The notes beneath the pieces are model-generated. The model saw nothing but the letters and a program-made list of their open reading frames with translations, had not been told where the DNA came from and did not search any database. A DNA stretch of 33,865 bases from Elusimicrobiota bacterium. GTDB lineage: Bacteria; Elusimicrobiota; Elusimicrobia; UBA1565. Positions 7,124 to 15,680 of this stretch are shown piece after piece. Every line of letters starts with the position of its first letter. The first letter of the stretch is position 1. The position numbers and the translations under genes were made by a program. The stretch spans positions 1 to 33,865 of the forward strand of contig NVTF01000010.1 of the NCBI GenBank assembly GCA_002401485.1. The letters run 5' to 3'.

Positions 7124-8092
7124 TTAGGAATTAGGCGACGCGGGCTGCCAGCTCAAGCGGTAATGCGTCTCGAGGCCGAGGTGGTCGGAGAGGGGTTTGC
7201 CTCCGACCAGTTCATCGAACGTCTGTTCTACATGGATCGGGACGATCCGGATTGCAGGCGTTAATCCCGGTAAAAAGAATTGATGGTCCACGTATTTGCG
7301 CCAGACTCCTTCCGGTGCGTCGGTGCCTGAGCATTTCCCGGACATGCAGAATTCAGCTGCATTGGCGATTCCGGGGTAGGCCGCGAAGACATCGTATTCC
7401 GGCCGTTCGGGTTTGAAGTTGAAATCCGCGGCGAAAAACGCGGGGGTTCCCGCAGGGCGCGTAAATCCGATAAATTCGTGCAGCTGCGCGATCTGCTGCT
7501 CTCGAATCTTTCCCGCCTCGACAGGATCATTGCCTGAGTTCGCATTCATGTGCGTGTTGTAGATTTCGATAGGAACCGGCAGGCCCGGCACCCGGACCCG
7601 TACGTGAAGCACGCCTTTATTGGCCCAGCAATCCCAGCCCATGCAGATTTCGTAGTCGATGCTGGATGCGGATTCGATGGGAAATTCACTGAGGATGATG
7701 AGCCCGCTGTTTAGGGGGGCGTCACTGTTGGCGGGGGCGCCGAGTCGGAAATAGGGGTAGTTGGATTCTTCGATGAGTTCCGCGCTGCGGGGATGGAACG
7801 CCTCTTGAATCGTGATGATGTGCGGAGCCTTGTCTTCTTGGCGCAATTTGTCGAGGAGGACCCCGATTTGGGCATATCGCTCGTGTTTACCGGTTTCGTC
7901 ATCCCAGGGGAGAGCGTTTATGTTGTAGGTCAGCACTCTCAGGGTCATCGACCGCGTTTGGACTGATTGCTGCAGGGAGTCGATAGAGTTTGTGAGTGAG
8001 TTTAGAGCGGTATGCAGCGAGTTGGTAAAGGGTGATTGGGCGTGCACCGGAAGTGCGAGTGCGAAAAAAGCGGCCCAAAGCAGTCGTCGCAT
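7124..8092 (-). CDS. exported endonuclease/exonuclease/phosphatase (EEP)-fold hydrolase
   Basis: A 322-aa protein with a signal peptide (MRRLLWAAFFALALPVHAQS). EEP-fold catalytic motifs are all present: Asn57 in TYNINALPW, Glu97 in ITIQEAF, YNTHMNA in the middle, FFAADFNFKPERPEYD with the Asp-x-Asn pair, and the terminal LSDHLGLE. The fold covers DNase I-like nucleases, neutral sphingomyelinases and inositol-polyphosphate phosphatases. Export and the overall layout favour a sphingomyelinase-like phosphodiesterase or secreted nuclease, but the substrate cannot be decided. The ATG follows a GATAAT box by six bases. It is 47 bases downstream of the MFS gene on the same strand and may have its own promoter. 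Confidence 0.9.
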   Translation of the reverse strand: MRRLLWAAFFALALPVHAQSPFTNSLHTALNSLTNSIDSLQQSVQTRSMTLRVLTYNINALPWDDETGKHERYAQIGVLLDKLRQEDKAPHIITIQEAFHPRSAELIEESNYPYFRLGAPANSDAPLNSGLIILSEFPIESASSIDYEICMGWDCWANKGVLHVRVRVPGLPVPIEIYNTHMNANSGNDPVEAGKIREQQIAQLHEFIGFTRPAGTPAFFAADFNFKPERPEYDVFAAYPGIANAAEFCMSGKCSGTDAPEGVWRKYVDHQFFLPGLTPAIRIVPIHVEQTFDELVGGKPLSDHLGLETHYRLSWQPASPNS

Positions 8093-8098
8093 AGGACT

Positions 8099-8104
8099 AT
8101 TATC
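8099..8104 (-). promoter_or_regulatory. -10 box (GATAAT) 6 nt before the EEP hydrolase gene
   Basis: Minus strand: GATAAT, AGTCCT, ATG. A weak -35 (TTTAGG) lies 15 bases upstream of it. No Shine-Dalgarno, so a leaderless mRNA is predicted. Confidence 0.45.
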
Positions 8105-8139
8105 CTACACAATTGCAGGCCTAAAGACCTAGCCGTTGT

Positions 8140-9342
8140 TCAGTATTTGAGACGCGGAGACAAAGACCGGAAGCCGAAGAAGAGAATGATGCCGAGCACT
8201 GAAATCCCGTGCCACAGAGCGTTCGGATTGTATTCATATACCGCCGTTCCGATTAAGGGGGCGAGAATGTAGGCAAGGGAAAATGTCATGGCGATGGTCG
8301 CCATGTAGGCGCCACGATGGGATTCACTCGCCCGGTCAGCGACGACTGCCATCGACAGCGGCATCGCGATCATTTCACCCAGGGTCCAGACGAGAACGGT
8401 GAAAATGCCCCAGGCCTGCGAATTTCCCCATGGCATGAGGCCAAAGCCTCCGCAAATGAGCAAGGACCCGAAACCGATCCATTTGAGCCGGTCTGATTTT
8501 TCAATCATCCGAACCAGCTGCATTTCAAACAGCACAATGCAGATTCCGTTTAACGCGAAAAAAGCGCCGATGTCATCTTCACGATACTTATAGACGTTGT
8601 GGAAATAGAGCGGCCATGTAGAGAAGAGCTGGAAAAAGACCATGGCCTGAAATAACTTGAGACCGCAAAAGGCGAGAAACGGCTTATCCGAGAACGGTCG
8701 GCGCTCTCCTTTGAGTTTCGCGCCGCGTTCCTTCGCGCGTTTGGCGGAATTGTCCAAGTCTTCGCGCAGCACCCACCAAAGAAAGAACGCGGCGATCCAG
8801 CAGGTAACTCCGTCTGCGATGAACAGCCACCGGTAATTGCGCACGGCAAGAAATCCGCCGAGGGCCGGGCCGACGGTCATGCCGAGGTTGGCCGCTAAGC
8901 GCAGCAGCACGAAGGCGCGGGCGCGAACTTCAGGGGCGGCGACCTGCCCGAGTGCCGTGGAGCTGGCGGGCCGGTAACTTTCCATGATGAACGCGAGTAC
9001 AAACATGGCGGGCAGGATGGTACTCGGTTCTGAAATACGGGCGAAAATTTGAAACGCGGCGCCGGTGAGCACGAGGCTCGCGATCATGATTCTGCGGGGG
9101 CCGATTTTATCGCTGGCACGTCCGGAACAATAAGAGCCGGTTAGAGCCCCAAGGCCGTAGAGAGCCAAGGCCCATCCAGCCGTGCTCACGGGAAGCCCCC
9201 GGTCACTTGTGAGGTAGAGGGTCATAAACGGCATGACCATGGTCCCGGCGCGGTTAACAAAGACGGTCGCAGCCAGCAGCCAGATAGGCTTGCTCAGCCC
9301 CGCATAGGCGGCGAGGTACTGGTTTTTGAAATGACGGAACAC
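8140..9342 (-). CDS. MFS transporter
   Basis: A 400-aa protein with about 12 hydrophobic segments, the usual size for the major facilitator superfamily. The loop between helices 2 and 3 carries the family signature as GRASDKIGPRRIM at about residues 74-86. A charged central loop (EDLDNSAKRAKERGAKLKGERR, about 195-215) separates the two six-helix halves. It resembles drug/sugar efflux members of the YfcJ/MdtH kind; the substrate is unknown. The start is GTG at 9342, seven bases or less from the stop of the DUF819 gene, so the two are co-transcribed. Inner membrane. Confidence 0.9.
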   Translation of the reverse strand: MFRHFKNQYLAAYAGLSKPIWLLAATVFVNRAGTMVMPFMTLYLTSDRGLPVSTAGWALALYGLGALTGSYCSGRASDKIGPRRIMIASLVLTGAAFQIFARISEPSTILPAMFVLAFIMESYRPASSTALGQVAAPEVRARAFVLLRLAANLGMTVGPALGGFLAVRNYRWLFIADGVTCWIAAFFLWWVLREDLDNSAKRAKERGAKLKGERRPFSDKPFLAFCGLKLFQAMVFFQLFSTWPLYFHNVYKYREDDIGAFFALNGICIVLFEMQLVRMIEKSDRLKWIGFGSLLICGGFGLMPWGNSQAWGIFTVLVWTLGEMIAMPLSMAVVADRASESHRGAYMATIAMTFSLAYILAPLIGTAVYEYNPNALWHGISVLGIILFFGFRSLSPRLKY

Positions 9343-9348
9343 CCGTTG

Positions 9349-10554
9349 CTACCGGATGAAGCCGTGCACGATCTGCAGGAGAAACGCCGTTAAGAGGCCG
9401 GCATAGGTGCCGAGCACGTAGCCGCCGACGGCGAGAAGAACGCCTACGGGAGCGAGCGCCGGATGAAACGCACTGGCGACAATAGGAGCGGAGGCCGCGC
9501 CGCCCACGTTTGCCTGGGAGCCGACAGCAAGGAAGAATATGGGGGATTTAATTTTGCGGCGGGCGACCAGGAGGACGATTGCATGAATGGCCATCCACAC
9601 CGCGCCCACCAACACGAGGGCGGGAGCATCGGCGACGCGGGCGAATTCCGCTTTTGCACCGATGGTCGCGACCAGGAGGTACAGGAACAAGGAACCGATT
9701 TTGCTCGCCCCCGCTCCCTCGAGATTGCGGACCTTGGTGAAGGACAACGAGACCCCTGCGGTCGTGACAAGAATGACGACCCACGTAAAGCCGCGAATAA
9801 TCGAGCCGATCGGAGGCAAATGGGCCGCTAAAGTTTTAGAAACCGCAACCACAATAAAAGCGAGCGCGGTGATTGCTAAAAGATCAGCCAAATTCGTCGG
9901 TCGCGCGGTTTTCTTCTCGAACGCTTCAACCTTCTCGCGCAATTCATCAATCGATTTCCGGTCTGCGCCGATCGCTTTATCCATTTCCTTTTCGCGTCCC
10001 GCAAAATACAACAGGCAGGCCATCCAGACGTTGGCGACGGCGACATCCACGACCACCATCATGCTGATGGTTGATTCATGTGCGCCGACACTTTCACCGA
10101 TCGCGATGAAGTTCGCCCCGCCGCCGATCCACGATCCGGCGAGAGCCGCGAGGCCTTTCCAGGCCTGATCCCCGAATTCGACCGGGACAAAACTCCCGAG
10201 AAGGCCGTAGGCGATCGGGGCTCCAATCACGATGCCTGCGGTGGCGAGCAGGAACATGATGATGGCATGCCGTCCAAGCTTCATGATGGCGGGAATATCA
10301 ACGGATAGGGTCAGGAGCAGCAGACTCGCGGGCAGCAGCCACTTCTTTACATAGGTATAGAGAGGCGACTGCAGCGGGATAATGCCTATGTTCGAAAGAA
10401 CGGTGGGGACAAAATACGCGAATACAAGCAGGGGAACGATCTTAAAAACTTTTTTACCGGTCTTGTGGTCGTTTGCCTTGAAGAGAAGGGCGAGGACCCC
10501 GAGAAGAACAGCAAGAACCGCGTTGGGATTCTCAATTAGTGCGGGAGAGACCAT
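9349..10554 (-). CDS. DUF819-family integral membrane protein (YjcL-like)
   Basis: A 401-aa multi-pass protein. It matches what I know of the DUF819 family in length, in the internal two-fold repeat of membrane segments and in signature stretches such as GSWIGGGANFIAIGE and the later VGSQANVGGAASAPIVA, which look like paired Gly-rich substrate loops of a transporter. The soluble stretch at about 190-220 (REKEMDKAIGADRKSIDELR) is typical of the linker between halves. Function unproven; probably a secondary transporter. It is first in an operon with the MFS gene. The ATG is preceded by AAGGGA and by TATTAT eight bases upstream. Confidence 0.87.
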   Translation of the reverse strand: MVSPALIENPNAVLAVLLGVLALLFKANDHKTGKKVFKIVPLLVFAYFVPTVLSNIGIIPLQSPLYTYVKKWLLPASLLLLTLSVDIPAIMKLGRHAIIMFLLATAGIVIGAPIAYGLLGSFVPVEFGDQAWKGLAALAGSWIGGGANFIAIGESVGAHESTISMMVVVDVAVANVWMACLLYFAGREKEMDKAIGADRKSIDELREKVEAFEKKTARPTNLADLLAITALAFIVVAVSKTLAAHLPPIGSIIRGFTWVVILVTTAGVSLSFTKVRNLEGAGASKIGSLFLYLLVATIGAKAEFARVADAPALVLVGAVWMAIHAIVLLVARRKIKSPIFFLAVGSQANVGGAASAPIVASAFHPALAPVGVLLAVGGYVLGTYAGLLTAFLLQIVHGFIR

Positions 10555-10592
10555 TCCCTTAAATAATACTATAGGGATGGTGGGTTTAGGTC

Positions 10593-11126
10593 ATGCATCC
10601 GTATAAAATACGAGCAGATATGCGCGTCAACGACGATTGGCGAAAGCTGGTCTTTGTCGCGATTCAAAACGAGACGCCGGAACATCTCGCGTTGAAGCTT
10701 GCCGCCTATTTGTCTTTCTGGAAGGAAGAGCTCACGATGGAAGCCAGCGCCAAACACCCGGCGTTGGCCGGATCGCCCTTTCGCCCCGATCTTCTGGGGA
10801 CGAATATCGAGGGCCAGGTTTCCGTTTGGATTGAATGCGGCAAAACAGCGACGAACAAACTCGAGAAGGTGCTGCGCAAATGGCCTGACGCTAAGATCGT
10901 TTGCTTTAAGGAAAGCGAGTTTGTAGGACGCCAGTTTCGAACAACAGTCCTGGATGAGATTCCCCGCGGGGAACGCGTTGAGGTTTATTGTTGGAAGGAC
11001 GGCGGGTTCAAGGAATGGATCGACCTCCTTGCTGAGAAGACGGAGATCTTCGGCGAAGCGGGGGGTGTTTCCTTTAATCTCGTTGTCGGTGAATCCGTCT
11101 ACGTCGCGGATCTCGTTAAGGTTTAA
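10593..11126 (+). CDS. YaeQ-family protein (PD-(D/E)XK-like fold)
   Basis: A 177-aa protein matching E. coli YaeQ in size and pattern. The N-terminal strand YKIRADMRVND is followed by a helix with HLALKLAAYLSFW, by GQVSVWIECGKTATNKLEKVLRK in place of YaeQ's DLWIELG stretch, then by a strand such as AKIVCFKESE. The family has the restriction-endonuclease-like fold; its biochemical role is unsettled. The ATG at 10593 is chosen over the one at 10620 because the first strand of the family precedes the second Met. It is divergent from the DUF819 gene, with overlapping promoter space, and its TAA overlaps the stop of the convergent gene by three bases (TTAA). Confidence 0.75.
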   Translation: MHPYKIRADMRVNDDWRKLVFVAIQNETPEHLALKLAAYLSFWKEELTMEASAKHPALAGSPFRPDLLGTNIEGQVSVWIECGKTATNKLEKVLRKWPDAKIVCFKESEFVGRQFRTTVLDEIPRGERVEVYCWKDGGFKEWIDLLAEKTEIFGEAGGVSFNLVVGESVYVADLVKV

Positions 11127-13126
11127 ACAGGCGGGGTGGTGACGATGCCGTTGCGGCGGTAGGGGTGAATATCCCAGCGTTGGCCGGCAATTCTTGAACT
11201 TCGGTACCAATGTGTTCCGGTGCTGTTGCGGCGCCAGCGCCCGGAGCGGGACGGTTCGACGCTTGCAAGAGTTCCTTCCAGAGCAGGCACCCGTTCTGCG
11301 ATGCGAATGGTGCCGTCACCTCTAAATCCCTCTCCGCGGTCCCATTGCTGCAGGTCCCGGTAGGATTGCGCTGACCAGGCCAACGCCTGGCGGGACGTAA
11401 AATATTTTTCTCGAAACGCGCGGGTGCCGGGATCGAAGCGGGAGTCCCCGGTCAATTGATAATAGCGGTACGCCGCGCGGGTGACGTGGCGAACGGTCTC
11501 CTTAATGTTGGCCACGCGTTTTTCACGGATCATCAACCCGTGCCACTTCACCTTGGTGTTGTAGAGCGCCCAGGCGAGAACGATATCCCCATCGACTCTA
11601 TCGAGCCTGCGTTTGTAGACTTTTTCCGCGCAGGCGATATTCTTCGAGCGGTTTTGCAACTCGGCGCGCGAGAGCCCGCATTCCCATCGCGCCGTTTCCG
11701 GAGTGATTTGAAGAACGCCGCGTGCGTTTGCGTGCGAGGTCCCTGCGTTTACGCCGCCTTCCGCTTCGGAAAGAGCGATGAGCGCGTTTGGATCGATCTG
11801 CCATTCTCCCGTTGTGGCTTCCCGGCGGATCGCGTTGACGAGATTGACCGGGACATTCCTAAAGGACTCGCGGCGCCCGGTGGGCGGTTCTCCGCGCAGA
11901 ATCGCGTGGGATTCTTCGCGGGCGCGGCGGACGATTGCATCGATAGGGGAAACGGGAATAACGGGTTTGATTCTTCGTGCCGTTCGAGGAGACAGCGGGT
12001 CCAAGGCGCGGCGGATTCCCTGCTGATGGGCGAGTTGAAATCGTCCTAGGTAGTACTTGGCGTTAGGGGGGATGCCTCCGTGTTTGCGGACATTGCCCGG
12101 TCCTACGTGAAAGGCGGCCACCGCGCGGCTGAGGTCGCCGCCGAATTGAGATTGAAGTCGATCAAAAAGGATGGCACCCGCGAGGATGTTCGCCCGGTCG
12201 TCAGAAATGCCTTTTCCAAGAATTTCCTTCTGTTCGGCGTTTGCTTCGCCTTGCGCCCATCGGAAGGTCGCCCGGCTGAGACCCATGGGGCCGTGGAGGC
12301 CGCTGCCCTCTCCAAAGCCGTTGCTATAGCCGCGGGAGGCGTAGATGAGTCCACGGAGAATATCCTGAGTTTTTGCGTCGTCGCTGGCGGCCGTGACGAA
12401 TCCATCGTGTTGAAGAGGGGGGGGCGGCGCGTCTGCGTGCGGGTCGATGAAGATTTTGGCGCGCGGTTTGCTCCGAGCGAGACGAATTTGTTCGCTGATC
12501 ACTGCGGGGTCCCGGGGGCTGCCGGCGGCATCGAATAAAACGGCGGCCGCGTCCATGTCGTGCAAGTTTTTAATCGCTGAGAAGTCAAAAACAGAGCCGC
12601 CGTTTTCTGAGGTGAGCAGCGCGCGGGGAAAGGAGGGACCGAATTTCTCGCGGAGGTATTGATCGAAGGCACCGGTATCGGACTTCAAATCTTCGGCCAT
12701 CTCGCGTGCGTCGGCGAACTCGACCGTCTTGTGATCCACGCGGGAAAGTTCGATGCGCACCTTGTCTTTGGGCTTAAAGCGGGTTTTTGCGTGAGCGATT
12801 TCAGCGGCGGCCTGGCTGGGCGTCCACGCGGTGACCGTCCAGCGGACAAATGTTTGGCCGTCCAAGGATTGCTCGACCCGCCCGGAAAGGAGCTTTTGAG
12901 GCGCTTGTGTTTCAAGGGTTGTTTCCAGCTTCCGGGCAAGGGATTGTTGATGGCGGGTCTGGGCGATCTCGTTTAATCCCGCAACGGGCTGAATATGGAG
13001 GTACAGGTGGTAGGCGGTCGGCCTTTCCTTAACAACGGGGTTTTCAGCAGCGGGTGCAGGGGGAGCAACAGCGAGAGCGCTTAATACGGCGGTCACGGCT
13101 GCGTAGTTCAACTTACGGCGCCACAT
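11123..13126 (-). CDS. exported protein with two lysozyme-like (SLT) domains, the first lacking the catalytic Glu
   Basis: A 667-aa protein read from the ATG at 13126, where a signal peptide begins (MWRRKLNYAAVTAVLSALA); a TTG at 13168 would add 14 unlikely residues. Residues 30-250 are not recognised. At about 255-365 lies a lytic-transglycosylase-like domain (GLHGPMGLSRATF, later AVAAFHVGPGNVRKHGG). The position of the catalytic Glu in LIRQESG reads LIYASRG, so Ser264 replaces it. A second domain at about 427-545 keeps acidic residues (LIALSEAEGGVN, then ANARGVLQITPETA), with Glu454 or Glu456 as the likely catalyst. It probably cuts or binds periplasmic peptidoglycan. A TATATT box ends six bases before the start. 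Confidence 0.87.
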   Translation of the reverse strand: MWRRKLNYAAVTAVLSALAVAPPAPAAENPVVKERPTAYHLYLHIQPVAGLNEIAQTRHQQSLARKLETTLETQAPQKLLSGRVEQSLDGQTFVRWTVTAWTPSQAAAEIAHAKTRFKPKDKVRIELSRVDHKTVEFADAREMAEDLKSDTGAFDQYLREKFGPSFPRALLTSENGGSVFDFSAIKNLHDMDAAAVLFDAAGSPRDPAVISEQIRLARSKPRAKIFIDPHADAPPPPLQHDGFVTAASDDAKTQDILRGLIYASRGYSNGFGEGSGLHGPMGLSRATFRWAQGEANAEQKEILGKGISDDRANILAGAILFDRLQSQFGGDLSRAVAAFHVGPGNVRKHGGIPPNAKYYLGRFQLAHQQGIRRALDPLSPRTARRIKPVIPVSPIDAIVRRAREESHAILRGEPPTGRRESFRNVPVNLVNAIRREATTGEWQIDPNALIALSEAEGGVNAGTSHANARGVLQITPETARWECGLSRAELQNRSKNIACAEKVYKRRLDRVDGDIVLAWALYNTKVKWHGLMIREKRVANIKETVRHVTRAAYRYYQLTGDSRFDPGTRAFREKYFTSRQALAWSAQSYRDLQQWDRGEGFRGDGTIRIAERVPALEGTLASVEPSRSGRWRRNSTGTHWYRSSRIAGQRWDIHPYRRNGIVTTPPV

Positions 13127-13132
13127 ACCTAC

Positions 13133-13138
13133 AATATA
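13133..13138 (-). promoter_or_regulatory. -10 box (TATATT) 6 nt before the tandem-SLT gene
   Basis: Minus strand: TATATT, GTAGGT, ATG. Its position supports the 13126 start over the upstream TTG and predicts a leaderless mRNA. Confidence 0.5.
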
Positions 13139-13225
13139 GTGGCGTGGGGCCCGGAATACCAGAATCAAGAGGCCTAGTTCTTCGTAGGCCTTTTGGGAAA
13201 ACTACCGCTTTTTATTCTTTTCCGC

Positions 13226-13231
13226 TACACT
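13226..13231 (+). promoter_or_regulatory. -10 box (TACACT) 6 nt before the OmpR-type regulator
   Basis: CGCTACACT, then GTCCCG and ATG at 13238, nearly identical to the site at 5093. No Shine-Dalgarno and no clear -35. Confidence 0.6.
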
Positions 13232-13237
13232 GTCCCG

Positions 13238-13933
13238 ATGACCGAGCCCAGCAAGGAGACGATCCTAATCGTCGAAGACGACCCCGCGATCAGGCATATG
13301 CTGCGCGACAGCCTCGCGATTGACGGATTTCGTGTGATCGAATCTGACAGCGCTGAGCGGGGCTTTCAACTATTTGTAACCCGGGAGCCCGATCTTGTTG
13401 TGCTCGACGTTCAGCTCCCGGACGGGTCGGGATTTGATGTTTGCCGCAAAATCAGGGCGAGCTCGGGAAAGTCGAAGACTCCGATCATGATGCTGACCGC
13501 GCAAGGTCATCTGGAATCAAAAATTACCGGATTGTCGGCCGGGGCGGATCAATATTTGGTCAAACCGGTGCATCCGCTTGAATTTATGCAATGGGTCAAG
13601 GCCCTCTTGCGGCGTGTTGAGTTTGAATCGGGCGGCGGAACAAAATTGGTGCTCGGCGAATTAACACTCATGGTGGAAACGCGCGAAGCCTGGTTTGAGT
13701 CGATGCCCTTGAGCCGACTCACACCCAAGGAATTTGAGCTGCTCCATTATTTGGTCAAACACCGCGACCGGGTGGTCAGCCGCAAAGAAATTCTCTCCAA
13801 GCTTTGGAAAACGGTCGCCGTTGATCATACCGTGGATACCCATGTTCGCAATCTGAGAAAGAAGCTTCCTACCGTCATCTCGGATCGGATCCAAAATGTC
13901 CGAGGCAGGGGATTTCACTACTTCTACGATTAA
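13238..13933 (+). CDS. OmpR/PhoB-type response regulator (orphan)
   Basis: A 231-aa two-domain regulator. The receiver domain spans about 1-120: acidic pair in ILIVEDD, phosphoacceptor Asp in LVVLDVQLPDGSG, the Thr/Ser position in IMMLTAQG and the conserved Lys in YLVKPVHP. A winged-helix DNA-binding domain follows at about 135-231 (LSRLTPKEFELLHYLV, VSRKEILSKLW, VDTHVRNLRKKL, NVRGRGFHYF). It should activate or repress genes once phosphorylated. No kinase gene is adjacent. The start at 13238 is chosen over a TTG at 13193 because the receiver fold begins directly after it and a TACACT box stands six bases upstream. Confidence 0.94.
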   Translation: MTEPSKETILIVEDDPAIRHMLRDSLAIDGFRVIESDSAERGFQLFVTREPDLVVLDVQLPDGSGFDVCRKIRASSGKSKTPIMMLTAQGHLESKITGLSAGADQYLVKPVHPLEFMQWVKALLRRVEFESGGGTKLVLGELTLMVETREAWFESMPLSRLTPKEFELLHYLVKHRDRVVSRKEILSKLWKTVAVDHTVDTHVRNLRKKLPTVISDRIQNVRGRGFHYFYD

Positions 13934-13945
13934 TCCCCTTCCCCT

Positions 13946-14437
13946 TTAAAGCGGAAGACTGAAGTTCCACGAGATACGATGGTGGGTGCGATCGGTGCTG
14001 CTGATCGCGTATTGCAGATTGTGGTGTTTGCCGGTCGGATAGGAAATTGCGGTATAGAGATTCCCGTCTGCGGCATAAGAGGCTTGGAGGGATGTTTTTT
14101 GAATTCTGATGGCGAGTTTTGCGACCGGCGTGCCGCCCAAGGTGTAATCCGCTTTTAGATTGAAATTCCCGCGGGCCCCCCACGATGATCCCAGAAGATG
14201 TTTGGAGAGGCGGCGTCCTCTCAAATCGACGGTCAAATCGGGTACGGGAACGAGTCCTTCCAGAGCTTTTCCCGCTTTTGCGACAGCACGTTCAACCGCC
14301 TTAAAAGCCTCGACCTCAGGCAGTTTTATGGAGCGGAAGGCTTCACGAACTTCGGATGGAATTTCGGTCGCATTCGCCTCGGACGGGCTGAAAGTGGTGG
14401 TCAGGAGCAGCGCTAAGGTGATCGTTATCTTCTTCAT
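13946..14437 (-). CDS. small exported protein of unknown function
   Basis: A 163-aa protein read from the ATG at 14437, which opens a good signal peptide (MKKITITLALLLTTTFSPSEANA). The open frame runs 32 codons further upstream, but that part does not look like protein N-terminus. The mature part has a helical stretch at about 25-60 (SEVREAFRSIKLPEVEAFKAV) and then alternating, probably beta-rich sequence ending SWNFSLPL with an aromatic near the C-terminus. This hints at a small beta-barrel or beta-sandwich in the periplasm or outer membrane. No family recognised. It faces the response regulator 12 bases away. TATCCT ends six bases before the start. Confidence 0.75.
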   Translation of the reverse strand: MKKITITLALLLTTTFSPSEANATEIPSEVREAFRSIKLPEVEAFKAVERAVAKAGKALEGLVPVPDLTVDLRGRRLSKHLLGSSWGARGNFNLKADYTLGGTPVAKLAIRIQKTSLQASYAADGNLYTAISYPTGKHHNLQYAISSTDRTHHRISWNFSLPL

Positions 14438-14443
14438 GGTTTC

Positions 14444-14449
14444 AGGATA
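14444..14449 (-). promoter_or_regulatory. -10 box (TATCCT) 6 nt before the small exported protein gene
   Basis: Minus strand: TATCCT, GAAACC, ATG. The same hexamer precedes the giant membrane-protein gene at 24869. It supports the 14437 start. Confidence 0.5.
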
Positions 14450-14537
14450 CTCCAGGTACGAGCAGTCTCCCATGAAAGTTTCCTTGAATATTAAAAGTAT
14501 TAAAAAATAAGGAGAAATTAGAAATACCATCAAGACC

Positions 14538-14566
14538 TTGTAAATTCCATGAACCGGGGTTATGCT
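14538..14566 (+). promoter_or_regulatory. promoter of the six-gene arrestin/BI-1/patatin operon
   Basis: TTGTAA at 14538-14543 and TATGCT at 14561-14566 with a 17-base spacer. Transcription would begin near 14573, leaving a leader of about 11 bases before the ATG at 14584 and no Shine-Dalgarno. It is the only promoter-like site I see for the operon through 19440. Confidence 0.55.
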
Positions 14567-14583
14567 CGCAATAGTGAAAAACT

Positions 14584-15309
14584 ATGGGATTCTCACTGAA
14601 TATTAATCTGGGCTCCAAGGGCTGGGGAGCGTCCCATGAGGGATCGGTGCTCCCGGAGACAGACTATGCCCCGGGGAGCGGAAACCGGGTCCTTATTGAC
14701 CACAAAGATGCGGTCTCGGTGGCTATACTCCCGATGATTTTGGGAGTTGTTTTTACCGGAATTTCCGTCTTTATTTTTTTTGAGAACAGCTATAGTTCCG
14801 AATGGATTTTGAAGATTATCATGTGGATTTTTGCCCCTATCGGCCTCTTTTTGTTCTTTAAGGGTGTGCAGACCCTGATCCTATCCATGAAATTCGCGCC
14901 CGGCCGCCTTGCGCCGAGTGTTTGGCCGCTTCGTTTGGGCCAGTCTTTTTCAATGGAATATCGCCGACGTTCTAAAGCCGATGGCACGGTTGATCGAATG
15001 GCGGCCCGGATTTACATCGTTGAAACCGCGATTTATCAACGCGGAACCGATACGGTTACCGATACTGAAGAGGTGTATACCCAGGATCTGGGATATGCCA
15101 TCGCCTCGCAGGGCGGCGATCAAGTCTATCGCGGGCAATGGGATGTTCAAATTCCCGGGGACGGCATGGCGTCCTTTGATGTGAGCCGCAACAAGGTCGA
15201 TTGGATGGTGGAAGTGAAAATGTACGATGGCGAGAAAGAGATCGATGATTCCACCTTCAAGTTGGTGGTGCTGCCTGAAATTGCGGCGGCCAACGAGGTC
15301 TCCTCATGA
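14584..15309 (+). CDS. membrane protein with cytoplasmic/periplasmic beta domain (DUF3592-like), first gene of operon
   Basis: A 241-aa protein with two hydrophobic segments at about 45-68 (VAILPMILGVVFTGISVFIFF) and 75-98 (IIMWIFAPIGLFLFFKGVQ). A C-terminal beta-rich domain of about 140 residues follows (FSMEYRRRSKADG, then VDWMVEVKMYDGEKE). The layout resembles DUF3592-type proteins but I cannot assign it firmly. The C-terminal domain resembles in style the arrestin-like protein encoded next, suggesting the two pair up. Its TGA overlaps the next ATG by four bases (ATGA), so translation is coupled. Confidence 0.8.
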   Translation: MGFSLNINLGSKGWGASHEGSVLPETDYAPGSGNRVLIDHKDAVSVAILPMILGVVFTGISVFIFFENSYSSEWILKIIMWIFAPIGLFLFFKGVQTLILSMKFAPGRLAPSVWPLRLGQSFSMEYRRRSKADGTVDRMAARIYIVETAIYQRGTDTVTDTEEVYTQDLGYAIASQGGDQVYRGQWDVQIPGDGMASFDVSRNKVDWMVEVKMYDGEKEIDDSTFKLVVLPEIAAANEVSS

Positions 15310-15680
15310 TGGAGATTGAGTTTATCAACGCGTCGAATCAAGTCGCGGGAGGCGCGGTGGCGGGGCAGCTAATCCTCCAACCGAAGGAAGATGTTCGCAT
15401 TCAGGCGTCTTCGGTTTCCCTGCACTGGAGAACGGAGGGCCGGGGCGACACGAATGAAGCCGAGGTCTCCAAGGTCGATTTAGGGGCTCTCGGGGATCTT
15501 TCCTCGCGGGATCAGCGCCGTTTTGCATTTGAATTGCCGATCCATCCCGATGGCCCTATTACCTACGATGGAACATTGATACGGGTTATCTGGGAAGTGC
15601 GTGTGCATCTCGATGTTCCGTGGGGTTGGGATAAGAAGCAGGTTTTTCCTGTTCGGGTGGTGCCGCGCGGGGGTGTATGA
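15306..15680 (+). CDS. arrestin-like beta-sandwich protein
   Basis: A 124-aa protein. The pattern is that of a single arrestin-fold domain as in Spo0M/Vps26-like proteins: VAGGAVAGQLILQPKEDVR, then VSLHWRTEGRGDTNE, RFAFELPIHPDGPITYDG, and TLIRVIWEVRVHLDVPWGWD. These correspond to the usual strand, Trp-containing strand and LP..P.S/TY-type segments. Such proteins act as adaptors, but bacterial roles are poorly known. It overlaps both neighbours by four bases (ATGA at each junction), which ties it to the membrane protein and the ATPase. A second ATG at 15309 is an alternative start. Soluble, no signal peptide. Confidence 0.72.
   Translation: MMEIEFINASNQVAGGAVAGQLILQPKEDVRIQASSVSLHWRTEGRGDTNEAEVSKVDLGALGDLSSRDQRRFAFELPIHPDGPITYDGTLIRVIWEVRVHLDVPWGWDKKQVFPVRVVPRGGV

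Noticed and set aside
10577-10606. Nine-codon upstream frame (ATG 10577 to TAA 10606) overlapping the YaeQ start, with TACTAT four bases before it
   Set aside because: The spacing is too short for a -10 and the frame extends into the divergent gene on the left; likely chance, although it could affect translation.
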